In this document: one piece after another, positions 46,509-55,560 of the stretch
How positions within the stretch are numbered: position 1 is the stretch's first letter
How the letters are laid out: each line of letters opens with the position of its first letter
NCBI GenBank assembly: GCA_016716625.1
Contig: JADJVJ010000001.1
Span: 372,001 to 436,000 of the forward strand
DNA from: Nostocoides sp.
Lineage (GTDB): Bacteria > Actinomycetota > Actinomycetes > Actinomycetales > Dermatophilaceae
DNA: 64,000 nt
Direction: 5' to 3'
The notes under the pieces: model-generated
Told to the model about the DNA's origin: nothing
The model's input: only the letters and a program-made list of their open reading frames with translations
The model's database searches: none
Translations under genes and position numbers: made by a program

Positions 46509-48997
46509 CGACCACGCCTGACAAGACCGCGACTCCGGCGCCCCCAGCGCCGGATCTCGTGACCCTGACCATCGACGGTCTCGAGGTGAGCGTCCCCAAG
46601 GGCACCCTCATCATCCGGGCCGCCGAGCAGGTCGGCATCGAGATTCCGCGCTTCTGCGACCACCCCGGGCTGGACCCTATTGGCGCCTGCCGGCAGTGCC
46701 TGGTCGAGGTCGCCATGCCCGGACCGCCCGGACCCGACGGCACCCCCGGTCAGCCCCGGCAGATGCAGGGCCCCCCCGGCCGGATGAAGCCGCAGGCCTC
46801 GTGCACGATGACCGTCGCCCCCGGCATGGTCGTCAACACCCAGTACACCTCCCCGGGCGCCCACAAGGCGCAGGAGGGGGTCATGGAGTTCCTCCTCATC
46901 AACCACCCCCTCGACTGCCCGGTCTGCGACAAGGGTGGCGAGTGCCCGCTGCAGAACCAGGCGATGAGCGCGGGCCGGGCCACGAGTCGGTTCGAGGACT
47001 CCAAGCGGACCTATCCCAAGCCGATCCACATCAGCAGCCAGGTTCTCCTCGACCGCGAGCGCTGCGTGCTCTGCGCCCGGTGTACCCGGTTCTCCGACCA
47101 GATCGCCGGCGACCCGTTCATCGCCCTGGTCGAGCGGGGCGCCCTGCAGCAGGTCGGCATCTACGAAGAGCACCCGTTCGAGTCCTACTTCTCCGGCAAC
47201 ACGGTCCAGATCTGCCCGGTCGGGGCCCTCACCGGGGCGGCCTACCGGTTCCGCTCGCGCCCGTTCGACCTGGTCTCCACTCCTTCGGTCTGCGAGCACT
47301 GCGCGAGTGGCTGCGCGATCCGCACCGACCACCGGCGCGGCACCGTGCTCCGCCGGATGGCCCGACCGGACGCCGCGGTCAACGAAGAGTGGAACTGCGA
47401 CAAGGGCCGGTGGGCGTTCGCCTACGCCACCACCGGGGATCGGTTCGAGTTCCCCATGGTCCGCGAGAACGGCGAGCTGCGAGTGGCCTCCTGGCCCGAG
47501 GCGCTGCGCGTGGCCGCGGCCGGCCTGTCGAACGCTAGCGCCGCAGGCGTGCTCACCGGTGGCCGGGTCAGCGTCGAGGACGCCTATGCCTACGGCAAGT
47601 TCGCCCGCCAGGTGCTCGACACCAACGATGTCGACTTCCGCGCACGCGCGCATTCGGCCGAGGAGAGCGAGTTCCTCGCCGCGCACGTGGTCGGCACCGG
47701 CCCCGAGAGCGGTGCCGTGACCTATGCCGACCTGGAGTCGGCCGCGACCGTGCTCCTCGTCGGCCTGGAGCCCGAGGACGAGAGCCCGATCCTCTTCCTG
47801 CGCCTGCGCAAGGCGTTCCGCAAGCACAAGACGGCCGTGTATGCGCTGTCCCCGATGCGCACTCGCGGGCTGGCCAAGGTCGGAGGCCAGCTCATCGCCG
47901 CCGCCCCCGGCACCGAGACCGAGGTCCTCGAGGCGCTGCGCTCCGGGGGCGGGTCAGACACCGTCGCTGCGGCCGCTGCCGCCCTCGCTCAGGGAGGCGT
48001 CATCCTCGTCGGCGAACGCCTCGCCACGGTTCCCGGAGCCCTGTCCGCCGCCGCCACGCTCGCCGAGGCGACCGGCGCCCGGCTCGCCTGGGTGCCGCGA
48101 CGGGCGGGGGAGCGCGGCGCCCTGGAGGCCGGTGCCTTCCCCAGCCTGCTGCCCGGTGGCCGCCCGGTGGCCGACGACGCCGCCCGCGGTGAGGTCGCGG
48201 CGGCCTGGGAGCTCGTCGGACTGCCGGACACGTCCGGTCGGGACGCGGCCGGCATTGTCGCCGCAGCCCGCGCTGGAGAGATCGACGCCCTCGTCATCGG
48301 TGGGGTCGACCCGCTCGACCTCGGTGTCCCCGACGCCGAGGCCGTCTTCGCCGCCCCGTTCGTGGTCTCCCTCGAGGTCCGCCCGAGCGCGGTCACGGCA
48401 TACGCCGATGTTGTCCTGCCGGTCGCCTGGCACGCCGAGAAGGAAGGGTCGTTCGTCGACTGGGAAGGCCGGGTCCGGCCGTTCGAGGCCGCGATCGCCA
48501 GCGGTTACGTCAGCGACTACCGCGCCCTCGACATGCTCGCCGACGAGATGGGTCACTTCCTCGGCACCCGCACCCACCGCGAGATCTCCGCCGAGATGGC
48601 GGCGCTCGGGACGGGGTCCGCCCCGCGCCCGGCGTCGCCGAACGTCGCCGGCGTCGAACCACGCAGGGTCGAAGCGGGGCACCTCGTCCTGGCCACCTGG
48701 CGTCATCTGCTCGACGCGGGCTCCCTCCAGGACGGCGAGCCGCACTTGGCCGGGACTGCCCCGGCACCCTATGCCCGGATCTCCGCCACGACGGCCGCCC
48801 ACCTGGGTCTCGCCGATGGCGAGAGGGTGCGGGTCGGCCTGGCCACCGGCGAAAGCGTGACCGTTCCGGTCTGCGTGACCGAAATGGCCGACCACGTTCT
48901 GTGGCTTCCCACGAACTCGGCCGGGTGCGACCTTCGGGCCGCGCTCGCGACACCCGGCGGCGACCACGTCTACGTGACCAAGGATGGTGACGCATGA
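46505..48997 (+). CDS. nuoG: NADH-quinone oxidoreductase subunit G
   Basis: The 75-kDa subunit, 830 residues. N-terminal [2Fe-2S] ferredoxin (FCDHPGLDPIGACRQCLVEV), His-ligated [4Fe-4S] N5 region (NHPLDCPVCDKGGECPLQN), N4 (RCVLCARCTRF with NTVQICPVGALT), then a molybdopterin-oxidoreductase-like domain beginning at CEHCASGCAIRTDHRRG, whose extra Cys set could bind the additional N7 cluster found in some bacteria. The C-terminal half is the catalytically inactive moco fold. Overlaps nuoF and nuoH by ATGA. Confidence 0.97.
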   Translation: MTTTPDKTATPAPPAPDLVTLTIDGLEVSVPKGTLIIRAAEQVGIEIPRFCDHPGLDPIGACRQCLVEVAMPGPPGPDGTPGQPRQMQGPPGRMKPQASCTMTVAPGMVVNTQYTSPGAHKAQEGVMEFLLINHPLDCPVCDKGGECPLQNQAMSAGRATSRFEDSKRTYPKPIHISSQVLLDRERCVLCARCTRFSDQIAGDPFIALVERGALQQVGIYEEHPFESYFSGNTVQICPVGALTGAAYRFRSRPFDLVSTPSVCEHCASGCAIRTDHRRGTVLRRMARPDAAVNEEWNCDKGRWAFAYATTGDRFEFPMVRENGELRVASWPEALRVAAAGLSNASAAGVLTGGRVSVEDAYAYGKFARQVLDTNDVDFRARAHSAEESEFLAAHVVGTGPESGAVTYADLESAATVLLVGLEPEDESPILFLRLRKAFRKHKTAVYALSPMRTRGLAKVGGQLIAAAPGTETEVLEALRSGGGSDTVAAAAAALAQGGVILVGERLATVPGALSAAATLAEATGARLAWVPRRAGERGALEAGAFPSLLPGGRPVADDAARGEVAAAWELVGLPDTSGRDAAGIVAAARAGEIDALVIGGVDPLDLGVPDAEAVFAAPFVVSLEVRPSAVTAYADVVLPVAWHAEKEGSFVDWEGRVRPFEAAIASGYVSDYRALDMLADEMGHFLGTRTHREISAEMAALGTGSAPRPASPNVAGVEPRRVEAGHLVLATWRHLLDAGSLQDGEPHLAGTAPAPYARISATTAAHLGLADGERVRVGLATGESVTVPVCVTEMADHVLWLPTNSAGCDLRAALATPGGDHVYVTKDGDA

Positions 48998-50367
48998 GCG
49001 CGTTGACCACGGCAACCACCCTGCTGCCCCTGCTCGCCAGCGAGGGCAAGGACAACCCGGTGGCTGACTTCAGTGACACCCCCATGTGGCTCTCCGTCGT
49101 CAAGGCCCTCTTCATCTTCGTCTACCTGCTGATCTCCACCCTGCTCGTCATCTGGTTCGAGCGGCGGGTTATCGGCCGGATGCAGCAGCGTCCCGGCCCC
49201 AACCGCAACGGCCCCTTCGGCCTGCTCCAGACCCTCGCCGACGGCATGAAGTCCATGCTCAAGGAGGACCTCAAGCCGAAGAACGCCGACAGTTTCGTCT
49301 TCACCCTCGCCCCGCTCATCACGGCGACCATGTGCTTCGTCGGCTTCTCGATCATGCCGCTCGCCGGGGAGGTGAACCTCTTCGGCCACAAGACACCGCT
49401 CCAGCTCACCGACCTCCCCGTGGCGATCCTCATGGTCCTCGCCGTCGCCGGGGTCGGCATCTACGGCGTCGTCCTCGCCGGCTGGAGTTCGGGCTCGACC
49501 TACCCGCTCATGGGGTCGCTGCGGGCGACCGCGCAGATGGTGTCCTACGAGATCGCCATGGGCCTGTCCCTGGTCACCGTCTTCCTCTACTCCAGTTCGA
49601 TGTCGAGTTCGCAAATCGTCTCCAGCCAGCGGGACGTCTGGCACGTCATCCCGGCCTTCTTCGCCTTCTTCGTGTATGTCGTGACCATGGTCGGTGAGAC
49701 CAACCGGCTGCCCTTCGACCTCGCCGAAGGCGAAGGTGAGATCGTCGGTGGCTTCTTCACCGAGTACTCCGGGATGCGGTTCGCGATGTTCTTCCTCGGT
49801 GAGTACATCAACATGTTCACCGTCTCGGCGCTGGCGACCACGCTCTTCCTCGGCGGCTACCACGCGCCTCCGGGGATCGCCGCCATCAATGACGGCATGT
49901 TCAACTCCGGCTGGTGGGGTCTGCTCTGGTTCACCCTCAAGTTGTGGGTCTTCATGTTCTTCTTCGTCTGGCTGCGCGGATCGCTGCCCCGGGTGCGCTA
50001 CGACCAGTTCATGCGGTTCGGGTGGAAGTTCCTCATCCCGGCCACGCTTGCCTGGATCGTCGCGGTCGCCTTCTGGAAGGGCGCGCAGAACGGCTGGATG
50101 GGAACCAAGGCCTTCCACTTCCTCGGCCGGGACTACTCGCTCGCGGTGCTCGCCGTCGTCGGCATCACCGCGGTCGCACTCATCATCGTGAGTTGGATCC
50201 TCGGCGACCGGGCCGAACGTCGCCTCGCCGACCGCGAGATCGAGATCCCCGCCGAGATCAATCCATTCGCCGGTGGCTACCCCGTGCCGCCGCTGCCCGG
50301 ACAGCGGCTCGTCGAGCCGACCCGGGACGATGCGCCCGCCCTGACCAAGGAGGCCAGCCGTGGCTGA
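48994..50367 (+). CDS. nuoH: NADH-quinone oxidoreductase subunit H
   Basis: Membrane subunit that lines the quinone chamber and links it to the proton channels. 457 residues, eight helices. Seen: IWFERRVIGRMQQRPGPNRNGPFGLLQ, YPLMGSLRATAQMVSYEIAM, and the conserved acidic loop RLPFDLAEGEGEIVGGFFTEYSGMRF. A hydrophilic C-terminal extension of about 55 residues follows the last helix, as in other actinomycetes. It overlaps nuoI by eight bases. Confidence 0.97.
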   Translation: MSALTTATTLLPLLASEGKDNPVADFSDTPMWLSVVKALFIFVYLLISTLLVIWFERRVIGRMQQRPGPNRNGPFGLLQTLADGMKSMLKEDLKPKNADSFVFTLAPLITATMCFVGFSIMPLAGEVNLFGHKTPLQLTDLPVAILMVLAVAGVGIYGVVLAGWSSGSTYPLMGSLRATAQMVSYEIAMGLSLVTVFLYSSSMSSSQIVSSQRDVWHVIPAFFAFFVYVVTMVGETNRLPFDLAEGEGEIVGGFFTEYSGMRFAMFFLGEYINMFTVSALATTLFLGGYHAPPGIAAINDGMFNSGWWGLLWFTLKLWVFMFFFVWLRGSLPRVRYDQFMRFGWKFLIPATLAWIVAVAFWKGAQNGWMGTKAFHFLGRDYSLAVLAVVGITAVALIIVSWILGDRAERRLADREIEIPAEINPFAGGYPVPPLPGQRLVEPTRDDAPALTKEASRG

Positions 50368-50995
50368 GGACAAGAAGGGCCTGCTCTCCGAGTTGTTCGC
50401 CCCGATCGCCGGCTTCGGCGTCACCTTCTCGACGATGTTCCGCAAGGTCGTCACCGAGGAGTATCCCGAGGAGAAGCGCCCCACCCAGCGCCGCTTCCAT
50501 GGTCGGCACCAGCTCAACCGGCACCCCGACGGCCTGGAGAAGTGCGTCGGCTGTGAGCTGTGCGCCTGGGCCTGCCCCGCGGACGCGATCCTCGTCGAGG
50601 GCGCCGACAACGACGACACCCCGCTCGCCGAGGGCGGCACCGGTCGGTTCAGCCCGGGCGAGCGCTATGGGCGCGTCTACCAGATCAACTACCTACGGTG
50701 CATCTTCTGTGGGCTCTGCATCGAGGCCTGCCCGACCCGCGCGCTCACCATGACGAACGCCTATGAGCTCGCCGACCACAACCGGGCCGACCTCATCTTC
50801 ACCAAGGACCAGTTGCTGGCTCCGCTGCAGACCGGCATGCTCGCCCCCCCGCATCCCATGGTCGAGGGGCTCGAGGAGCGCGACTACTACCACGGCAAGG
50901 TCTCCGGTGCGACGCAGGCGCAGCGCGCGGCGGTCGACGCCGAGCGCGCGGCGGCCACCCGGCATACCGAGGACACGGTGGAGGAGGTCCACTGA
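50360..50995 (+). CDS. nuoI: NADH-quinone oxidoreductase subunit I
   Basis: Ferredoxin-like subunit with two [4Fe-4S] clusters (N6a, N6b). 211 residues. Ligand sets: CVGCELCAWACPAD and CIFCGLCIEACPTRAL, separated by about 40 residues; the first helix (GFGVTFSTMFRK) anchors it to the membrane arm. GTG 50360 overlaps nuoH. The C-terminal 45 residues are a charged tail. It shares a base with the nuoJ start (TGATG). Confidence 0.98.
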   Translation: MAEDKKGLLSELFAPIAGFGVTFSTMFRKVVTEEYPEEKRPTQRRFHGRHQLNRHPDGLEKCVGCELCAWACPADAILVEGADNDDTPLAEGGTGRFSPGERYGRVYQINYLRCIFCGLCIEACPTRALTMTNAYELADHNRADLIFTKDQLLAPLQTGMLAPPHPMVEGLEERDYYHGKVSGATQAQRAAVDAERAAATRHTEDTVEEVH

Positions 50996-51780
50996 TGGGC
51001 ACCGCACCCACGATCGGCACCGGCGAACAGGTCCTCTTCTGGATCCTCGGCCCGCTCGCCGTCTTCGGCTCCCTCGGTCTCATCTTCGCGCGCAAGGCGG
51101 TCCACGCCGCGCTCGGGATGGCGCTGACCATGATCATCCTCGGCGTCTTCTATATCGCCGCCGGCGCCGACTTCCTCGGCACCATCCAGATCCTGGTGTA
51201 TGCCGCCGCGGTGATGATGCTCTTCGTCTTCGTCATCATGCTCGTCGGCGTCGACTCCTCCGAGAGCCTCATCGAGACGATCAAGGGCCAGCGATGGGCC
51301 GCGCTCGTCCTTTCCCTCGGCCTGGGCGGGGTGCTCGCGGCCGCGGTCGGCGGGGTCACCTACCGGCTCTCCGACGGGGTGGCCACGACCAACGCGACCG
51401 CCGGCAACATCTCCGGGGTCGCCGACCTCATCTTCGGCCGGTACGTGTGGGTCTTCGAGGCGACCTCGGCGCTCCTCATCACGGCCGCCCTCGGTGCCAT
51501 GGTCCTCGCGCACCGCGAGCGGCTCGGCAAGGGTCCCAACCAGCGCGACTGGAGCGTGCGCCGCTTCCAGCGCGGGGAGAACCTCGCCGGGCTGCCGGTG
51601 CCTGGTGTCTACGCCCGGCACAACGCGGTGGACACCCCGGCGCTGCTGCCCGACGGCTCGATCGCCGAGCTGTCGGTCTCGCGGGTCCTCGCGGCCCGCG
51701 ACCAGACCCTGTCGCCGGCCGGCCACCTCGAGACCGAGGAAGCCGTCCGCGACGAGATCGAGTCCGGGAGTGAGCGATGA
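50995..51780 (+). CDS. nuoJ: NADH-quinone oxidoreductase subunit J
   Basis: Membrane subunit of 261 residues with five helices in the first 165 (EQVLFWILGPLAVFGSLGLIF, ALGMALTMIILGVFYIA, the pi-bulge helix IQILVYAAAVMMLFVFVIML, and two more). The C-terminal 90 residues are a hydrophilic extension common in actinobacterial NuoJ. Overlaps nuoK by ATGA. Confidence 0.96.
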   Translation: MGTAPTIGTGEQVLFWILGPLAVFGSLGLIFARKAVHAALGMALTMIILGVFYIAAGADFLGTIQILVYAAAVMMLFVFVIMLVGVDSSESLIETIKGQRWAALVLSLGLGGVLAAAVGGVTYRLSDGVATTNATAGNISGVADLIFGRYVWVFEATSALLITAALGAMVLAHRERLGKGPNQRDWSVRRFQRGENLAGLPVPGVYARHNAVDTPALLPDGSIAELSVSRVLAARDQTLSPAGHLETEEAVRDEIESGSER

Positions 51781-52076
51781 GCCTGCTCAACTACATCTAC
51801 CTTGCGGTGATCCTCTTCGTCATCGGCGGCGCGGCGGTCCTCACGCGACGCAACGCGATCATCGTCTTCATGGGTGTCGAGCTCATGCTCAACGCCGCGA
51901 ACCTCGCCTTCGTGACCTTCAGCCGCATGCACGGCGGCCTCGAAGGCCAGGTCATCGCCCTCTTCGTCATGGTCGTCGCGGCCGCTGAGGTCGTCGTGGG
52001 CCTGGCGATCATCATGGCGATCTTCCGCTCCCGCCGCTCGGCCTCGGTCGACGACGCGAACCTGTTGAAGCTGTAA
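51777..52076 (+). CDS. nuoK: NADH-quinone oxidoreductase subunit K
   Basis: A 99-residue, three-helix subunit of the proton-conducting E-channel. Seen: VILFVIGGAAVLTRRNAIIVFMGVELMLNAANLAFVTF with the key helix-2 Glu, and GQVIALFVMVVAAAEVVVGLAIIMAIF with the helix-3 Glu. It ends 10 bases before the nuoL start, with an AAGGAG box between. Confidence 0.97.
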   Translation: MSLLNYIYLAVILFVIGGAAVLTRRNAIIVFMGVELMLNAANLAFVTFSRMHGGLEGQVIALFVMVVAAAEVVVGLAIIMAIFRSRRSASVDDANLLKL

Positions 52077-52086
52077 GGAGCACCTG

Positions 52087-54031
52087 GTGACTTCTCTCCT
52101 CACCGAAGGCGGCGTCACGACGACGGCCGCCTCGGGGCCGTCCGCGCTCGCGTGGCTGCTCATCGCGCTGCCGCTGGCCGGCGCCGCGATCCTGCTGCTC
52201 GGCGGACGGCGCACGACAGCGCACGAACAGCTTCGGGCCGGCGCTGGCCACCGCGCTGTCGTGGGCCAGCTTCGTGCTCGCCGTGCCGATCGTCGCCCAG
52301 CTCGTCGGGATGGCCTCGGGGGAGCGTTCGCTGCACAGCGCCCTCTGGGACTGGGTGCCCGCGGGGACCTTCCAGCTCAAGGCCGGACTGCTCGTCGACC
52401 CGCTGTCGATGAGTTTCGTCCTCCTCATCACCTTCGTCGGCTCGCTCATCCACGTCTACTCCTTGGGCTATATGGAGGAGGACCCGGACCGGCGGCGGTT
52501 CTTCGCCTACCTCAACCTGTTCGTGGCGGCCATGCTCCTGCTCGTGCTCGCCGACTCCTACCTGCTGCTCTTCGTCGGCTGGGAGGGTGTCGGTCTGGCG
52601 TCCTACCTGCTCATCGGCTTCTGGAACCACAACCCGGCGTACGCGACCGCGGCCAACAAGGCGTTCTTCGTCAACCGGGTCGGTGACATGGGGCTGTCGC
52701 TGGCGATCATGCTCATGTTCGTCACCTTCGGTGCGGTCGACTACGCCACCGTCGCCGAAGGTGCCGGTCAGGCCTCGACCGCCACGCTCACCGCGATCGG
52801 GCTGCTGCTCCTGCTCGGGGCCTGCGGCAAGTCGGCCCAGTTCCCGCTGCAGAGCTGGCTCGGGGACGCCATGGCGGGCCCGACGCCGGTCTCGGCACTC
52901 ATCCACGCGGCAACCATGGTCACCGCCGGCGTCTACCTCGTGGTCCGGTCCAACCCGATCTACAACGCCGCCCCCAACGCCCAGCTCGCGGTCGCGATCG
53001 TCGGCGCCGTCACCCTGCTGTATGGCGCCATCGTCGGCTGCGCCAAGGACGACATCAAGAAGGCGCTCGCTGCCTCGACGATGAGCCAGATCGGCTACAT
53101 GATGCTCGCCGCCGGGCTCGGCCCGGTCGGGTACGCCTTCGCCATCATGCACCTGCTCACCCACGGCTTCTTCAAGGCCGGCATGTTCCTCGGGGCCGGG
53201 TCGGTCATGCACGGCATGAACGACACCGTCGACATGCGCCGCTTCGGCGGCCTGGGCAAGTACATGAAGATCACCTGGGCCACCTTCGGCCTGGGCTGGC
53301 TCGCCATCCTCGGGGTGCCGCCGTTCTCCGGGTTCTGGAGCAAGGACAAGATCATCGAGGCCGCCTTCGTCGGCGAGGGCATCCGGCCCTGGCTGCTCGG
53401 TGGCGCCGCCCTCATCGGAGCGGGCGTGACGGCGTTCTACATGTCCCGGCTCTTCTTCATGACCTTCGAGGGGGAGAAGCGCTGGGCCAAGGGCGCCCAC
53501 CCGCACGAGTCGCCGCTCACCATGACCGTCCCGATGATGGTCCTCGCCGTGGGTTCGGCCCTGCTCGGCTTCGTGCTCTCCTTCAACTCGATGTTCGCCC
53601 ACTGGCTCGCGCCGATCGTCGGGGAACACGGCGAGGAGCACCCCGTGCTCTCCGTCCCGGTCATCACCGGCCTCACGCTGCTGCTCGTCGCCGCCGGGGT
53701 CTACCTCGCGTGGACCCGCTACGGCCGCACGGCCGCCGTCGTCCCGACGACCCCGCCGCAGGCCTCGCTGCTCACCCGGGCCGCTCGCGCCGACCTCTAC
53801 CAGGACGCCATCAACGAGGGCCTCTTCATGCGCCCCGGTCAGGTGCTCACCAAGACCGTCGTCGGCTTCGATGACCAGGCCGTCGACCGGGGAGCGATGG
53901 GCATCGGGGGCCTCGTCGCCGCGCTCTCGGGCTGGGCGCGACGGTTCCAGACCGGCTACGCCCGCTCCTATGCCATGACGATGCTCGCGGGTGTCGTCGC
54001 CGTCCTCGGGACCCTGTGGGTGATCCAGTGA
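52087..54031 (+). CDS. nuoL: NADH-quinone oxidoreductase subunit L, frameshifted as given
   Basis: Largest antiporter-like proton-pumping subunit. The GTG at 52087 and first helix (SALAWLLIALPLAGAAILLLGGRRT) are in one frame; everything from NSFGPALATALSW at about 52228 to the stop is in another. Between them CGCACGACAG and CGCACGAACAG are near-tandem copies (52210-52230). Removing the first ten bases joins the frames exactly as GGRRTNSFGPAL. The rest is normal NuoL: LVDPLSMSFVLLITFVGS, LLLFVGWEGVGLASYLLIGFW, MAGPTPVSALIHAATMVTAG, SKDKIIEAAF. Either a sequencing/assembly error or a recent loss. Without frame repair, initiation at 52274 (GTG) would give a protein lacking helix 1. Confidence 0.88.
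52210..52230 (+). repeat. Near-tandem duplication that breaks the nuoL frame
   Basis: CGCACGACAG (52210-52219) is followed directly by CGCACGAACAG (52220-52230). Ten extra bases shift the frame by +1. The copies differ by one A, so the event is not a simple exact duplication unless followed by an indel. Confidence 0.8.
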
Positions 54032-55560
54032 ACTCCATGCCACTGCTGACGCTGATGATGGCGGTGCCGGTGCTCGGCGCGGTCGTTGTCGCGTTCCTTC
54101 GCGGCCAGGCGGCCAAGGTCGCCGCGCTCGCGACCTCGCTCGTCGTGCTCGTGCTCGGGCTCATTGCCTGGGCACGGTTCGACGCCGGGGCCAGCACCCA
54201 GTTCCAGCTCGCCGAGGTGCACTCGTGGATCCCGCAGTTCGGGGTGTCCTACGCCCTCGGGGTCGATGGCATCGCGCTCTCCCTCATCGTCATGTCCGTC
54301 ATCCTCACCCCGATCTGCCTGCTCGCGGCGTGGAAGGACGTCCCTGAGGACGAGGGTCGTCGGGTCTCCACCTACTTCGCGCTCATGCTCGTGCTCGAGG
54401 CGTTCATGGTCGGAGTCTTCGCGGCCACCGACGTCTTCCTCTTCTACGTCTTCTTCGAAGCCATGCTCATCCCGGTGTACTTCCTCATCGGGATGTTCGG
54501 CGGCGCCCGCCGCCAGGCCGCCGCGCTGAAGTTCCTGCTCTTCTCCCTCGCCGGCGGGCTGGTCATGCTCGTCGCCGTCATCGGGCTCTACGTCTACGGC
54601 CCGGGCGGGGACAAGGCCTTCCTCATGGAGACGCTCACCGGCAACGTCGGCGGCTCGACCACGGCGCAGCGGCTGATGTTCCTCGGGTTCTTCATCGCCT
54701 TCGCGGTCAAGGCCCCGATGTGGCCGGTGCACACCTGGCTGCCCGACGCGGCCGCGGCGGCGCGCCCGGCGACCTCGGTGCTCCTCGTCGGTGTGCTGGA
54801 CAAGGTCGGCACCTTCGGGATGATCCGTTTCTGCCTCCAGCTCTTCCCGGAGGCCTCGACGTGGGCGACCCCGGTGGTCATCGCGCTCGCCGTCATCTCG
54901 GTCATCTACGGCGCGATCCTCGCCATCGGCTCGACCGACATGATGCGCCTGGTCGCCTACACCTCGATCAGCCACTTCGGCTTTATCGTCCTCGGCATCT
55001 TCGCCCTCACCACGGTCGGTGGGGCCGGCTCGACCCTCTACATGGTCAACCACGGCTTCTCCACGGCCGGGCTGTTCCTGCTCATCGGCTTCCTCGCCGC
55101 GCGCACCGGGTCCCAGCAGATGTCCACGTACGGCGGGTGGCAGCGGGTCACGCCGATCCTGGCCGGGTCCTTCCTCGTCGTCGGCCTGTCCTCGCTCGCC
55201 CTACCCGGTCTGTCGAGCTTCGTCAGCGAGTTCCTCGTCATCCAGGGCACCTTCCAGACCCACAGGGTGGCCGCCGTCATCGCCACCCTGGGCCTAGTCC
55301 TCGCGGCCCTCTACATCCTCCTCATGTACCAGAAGACGATGACCGGGCCGAAGCCGGAGTTCGCCGAAGGGGCGGCGCCCCGAGACCTCTCGGTGCGCGA
55401 GAAGGTCGTCGTGGTCCCCATCATCGCGAGCTTCGTCCTCCTCGGGTTCTATCCCAAGCCGGTGCTCGATGTGCTCAACCCCGCGGTCGAGCGCACCCTG
55501 CAGATCGTCGGGGTCACTGACCCGCCGCCGGCCGTCAACGCAACGGAGAGTGCCAAGTGA
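54028..55560 (+). CDS. nuoM: NADH-quinone oxidoreductase subunit M
   Basis: Antiporter-like proton pump, 510 residues, about 14 helices. Seen: LGVDGIALSLIVMSVILTPICLLA, TDVFLFYVFFEAMLIPVYFLIGMFGG (conserved Glu), AFAVKAPMWPVHTWLPDAAAAARPATSVLLVGVLDKVGTFG (channel Lys) and MMRLVAYTSISHFGFIVLGI. GTG 54028 overlaps the nuoL stop (GTGA); ATG 54037 is an alternative. It overlaps nuoN at its end. Confidence 0.97.
   Translation: MNSMPLLTLMMAVPVLGAVVVAFLRGQAAKVAALATSLVVLVLGLIAWARFDAGASTQFQLAEVHSWIPQFGVSYALGVDGIALSLIVMSVILTPICLLAAWKDVPEDEGRRVSTYFALMLVLEAFMVGVFAATDVFLFYVFFEAMLIPVYFLIGMFGGARRQAAALKFLLFSLAGGLVMLVAVIGLYVYGPGGDKAFLMETLTGNVGGSTTAQRLMFLGFFIAFAVKAPMWPVHTWLPDAAAAARPATSVLLVGVLDKVGTFGMIRFCLQLFPEASTWATPVVIALAVISVIYGAILAIGSTDMMRLVAYTSISHFGFIVLGIFALTTVGGAGSTLYMVNHGFSTAGLFLLIGFLAARTGSQQMSTYGGWQRVTPILAGSFLVVGLSSLALPGLSSFVSEFLVIQGTFQTHRVAAVIATLGLVLAALYILLMYQKTMTGPKPEFAEGAAPRDLSVREKVVVVPIIASFVLLGFYPKPVLDVLNPAVERTLQIVGVTDPPPAVNATESAK

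Noticed and set aside
52195..52290. Programmed ribosomal frameshift in nuoL
   Set aside because: No slippery heptamer, no spacer pseudoknot evident, and a net shift of ten bases; an indel or assembly error is simpler. The nuoN break looks like a plain single-base loss.
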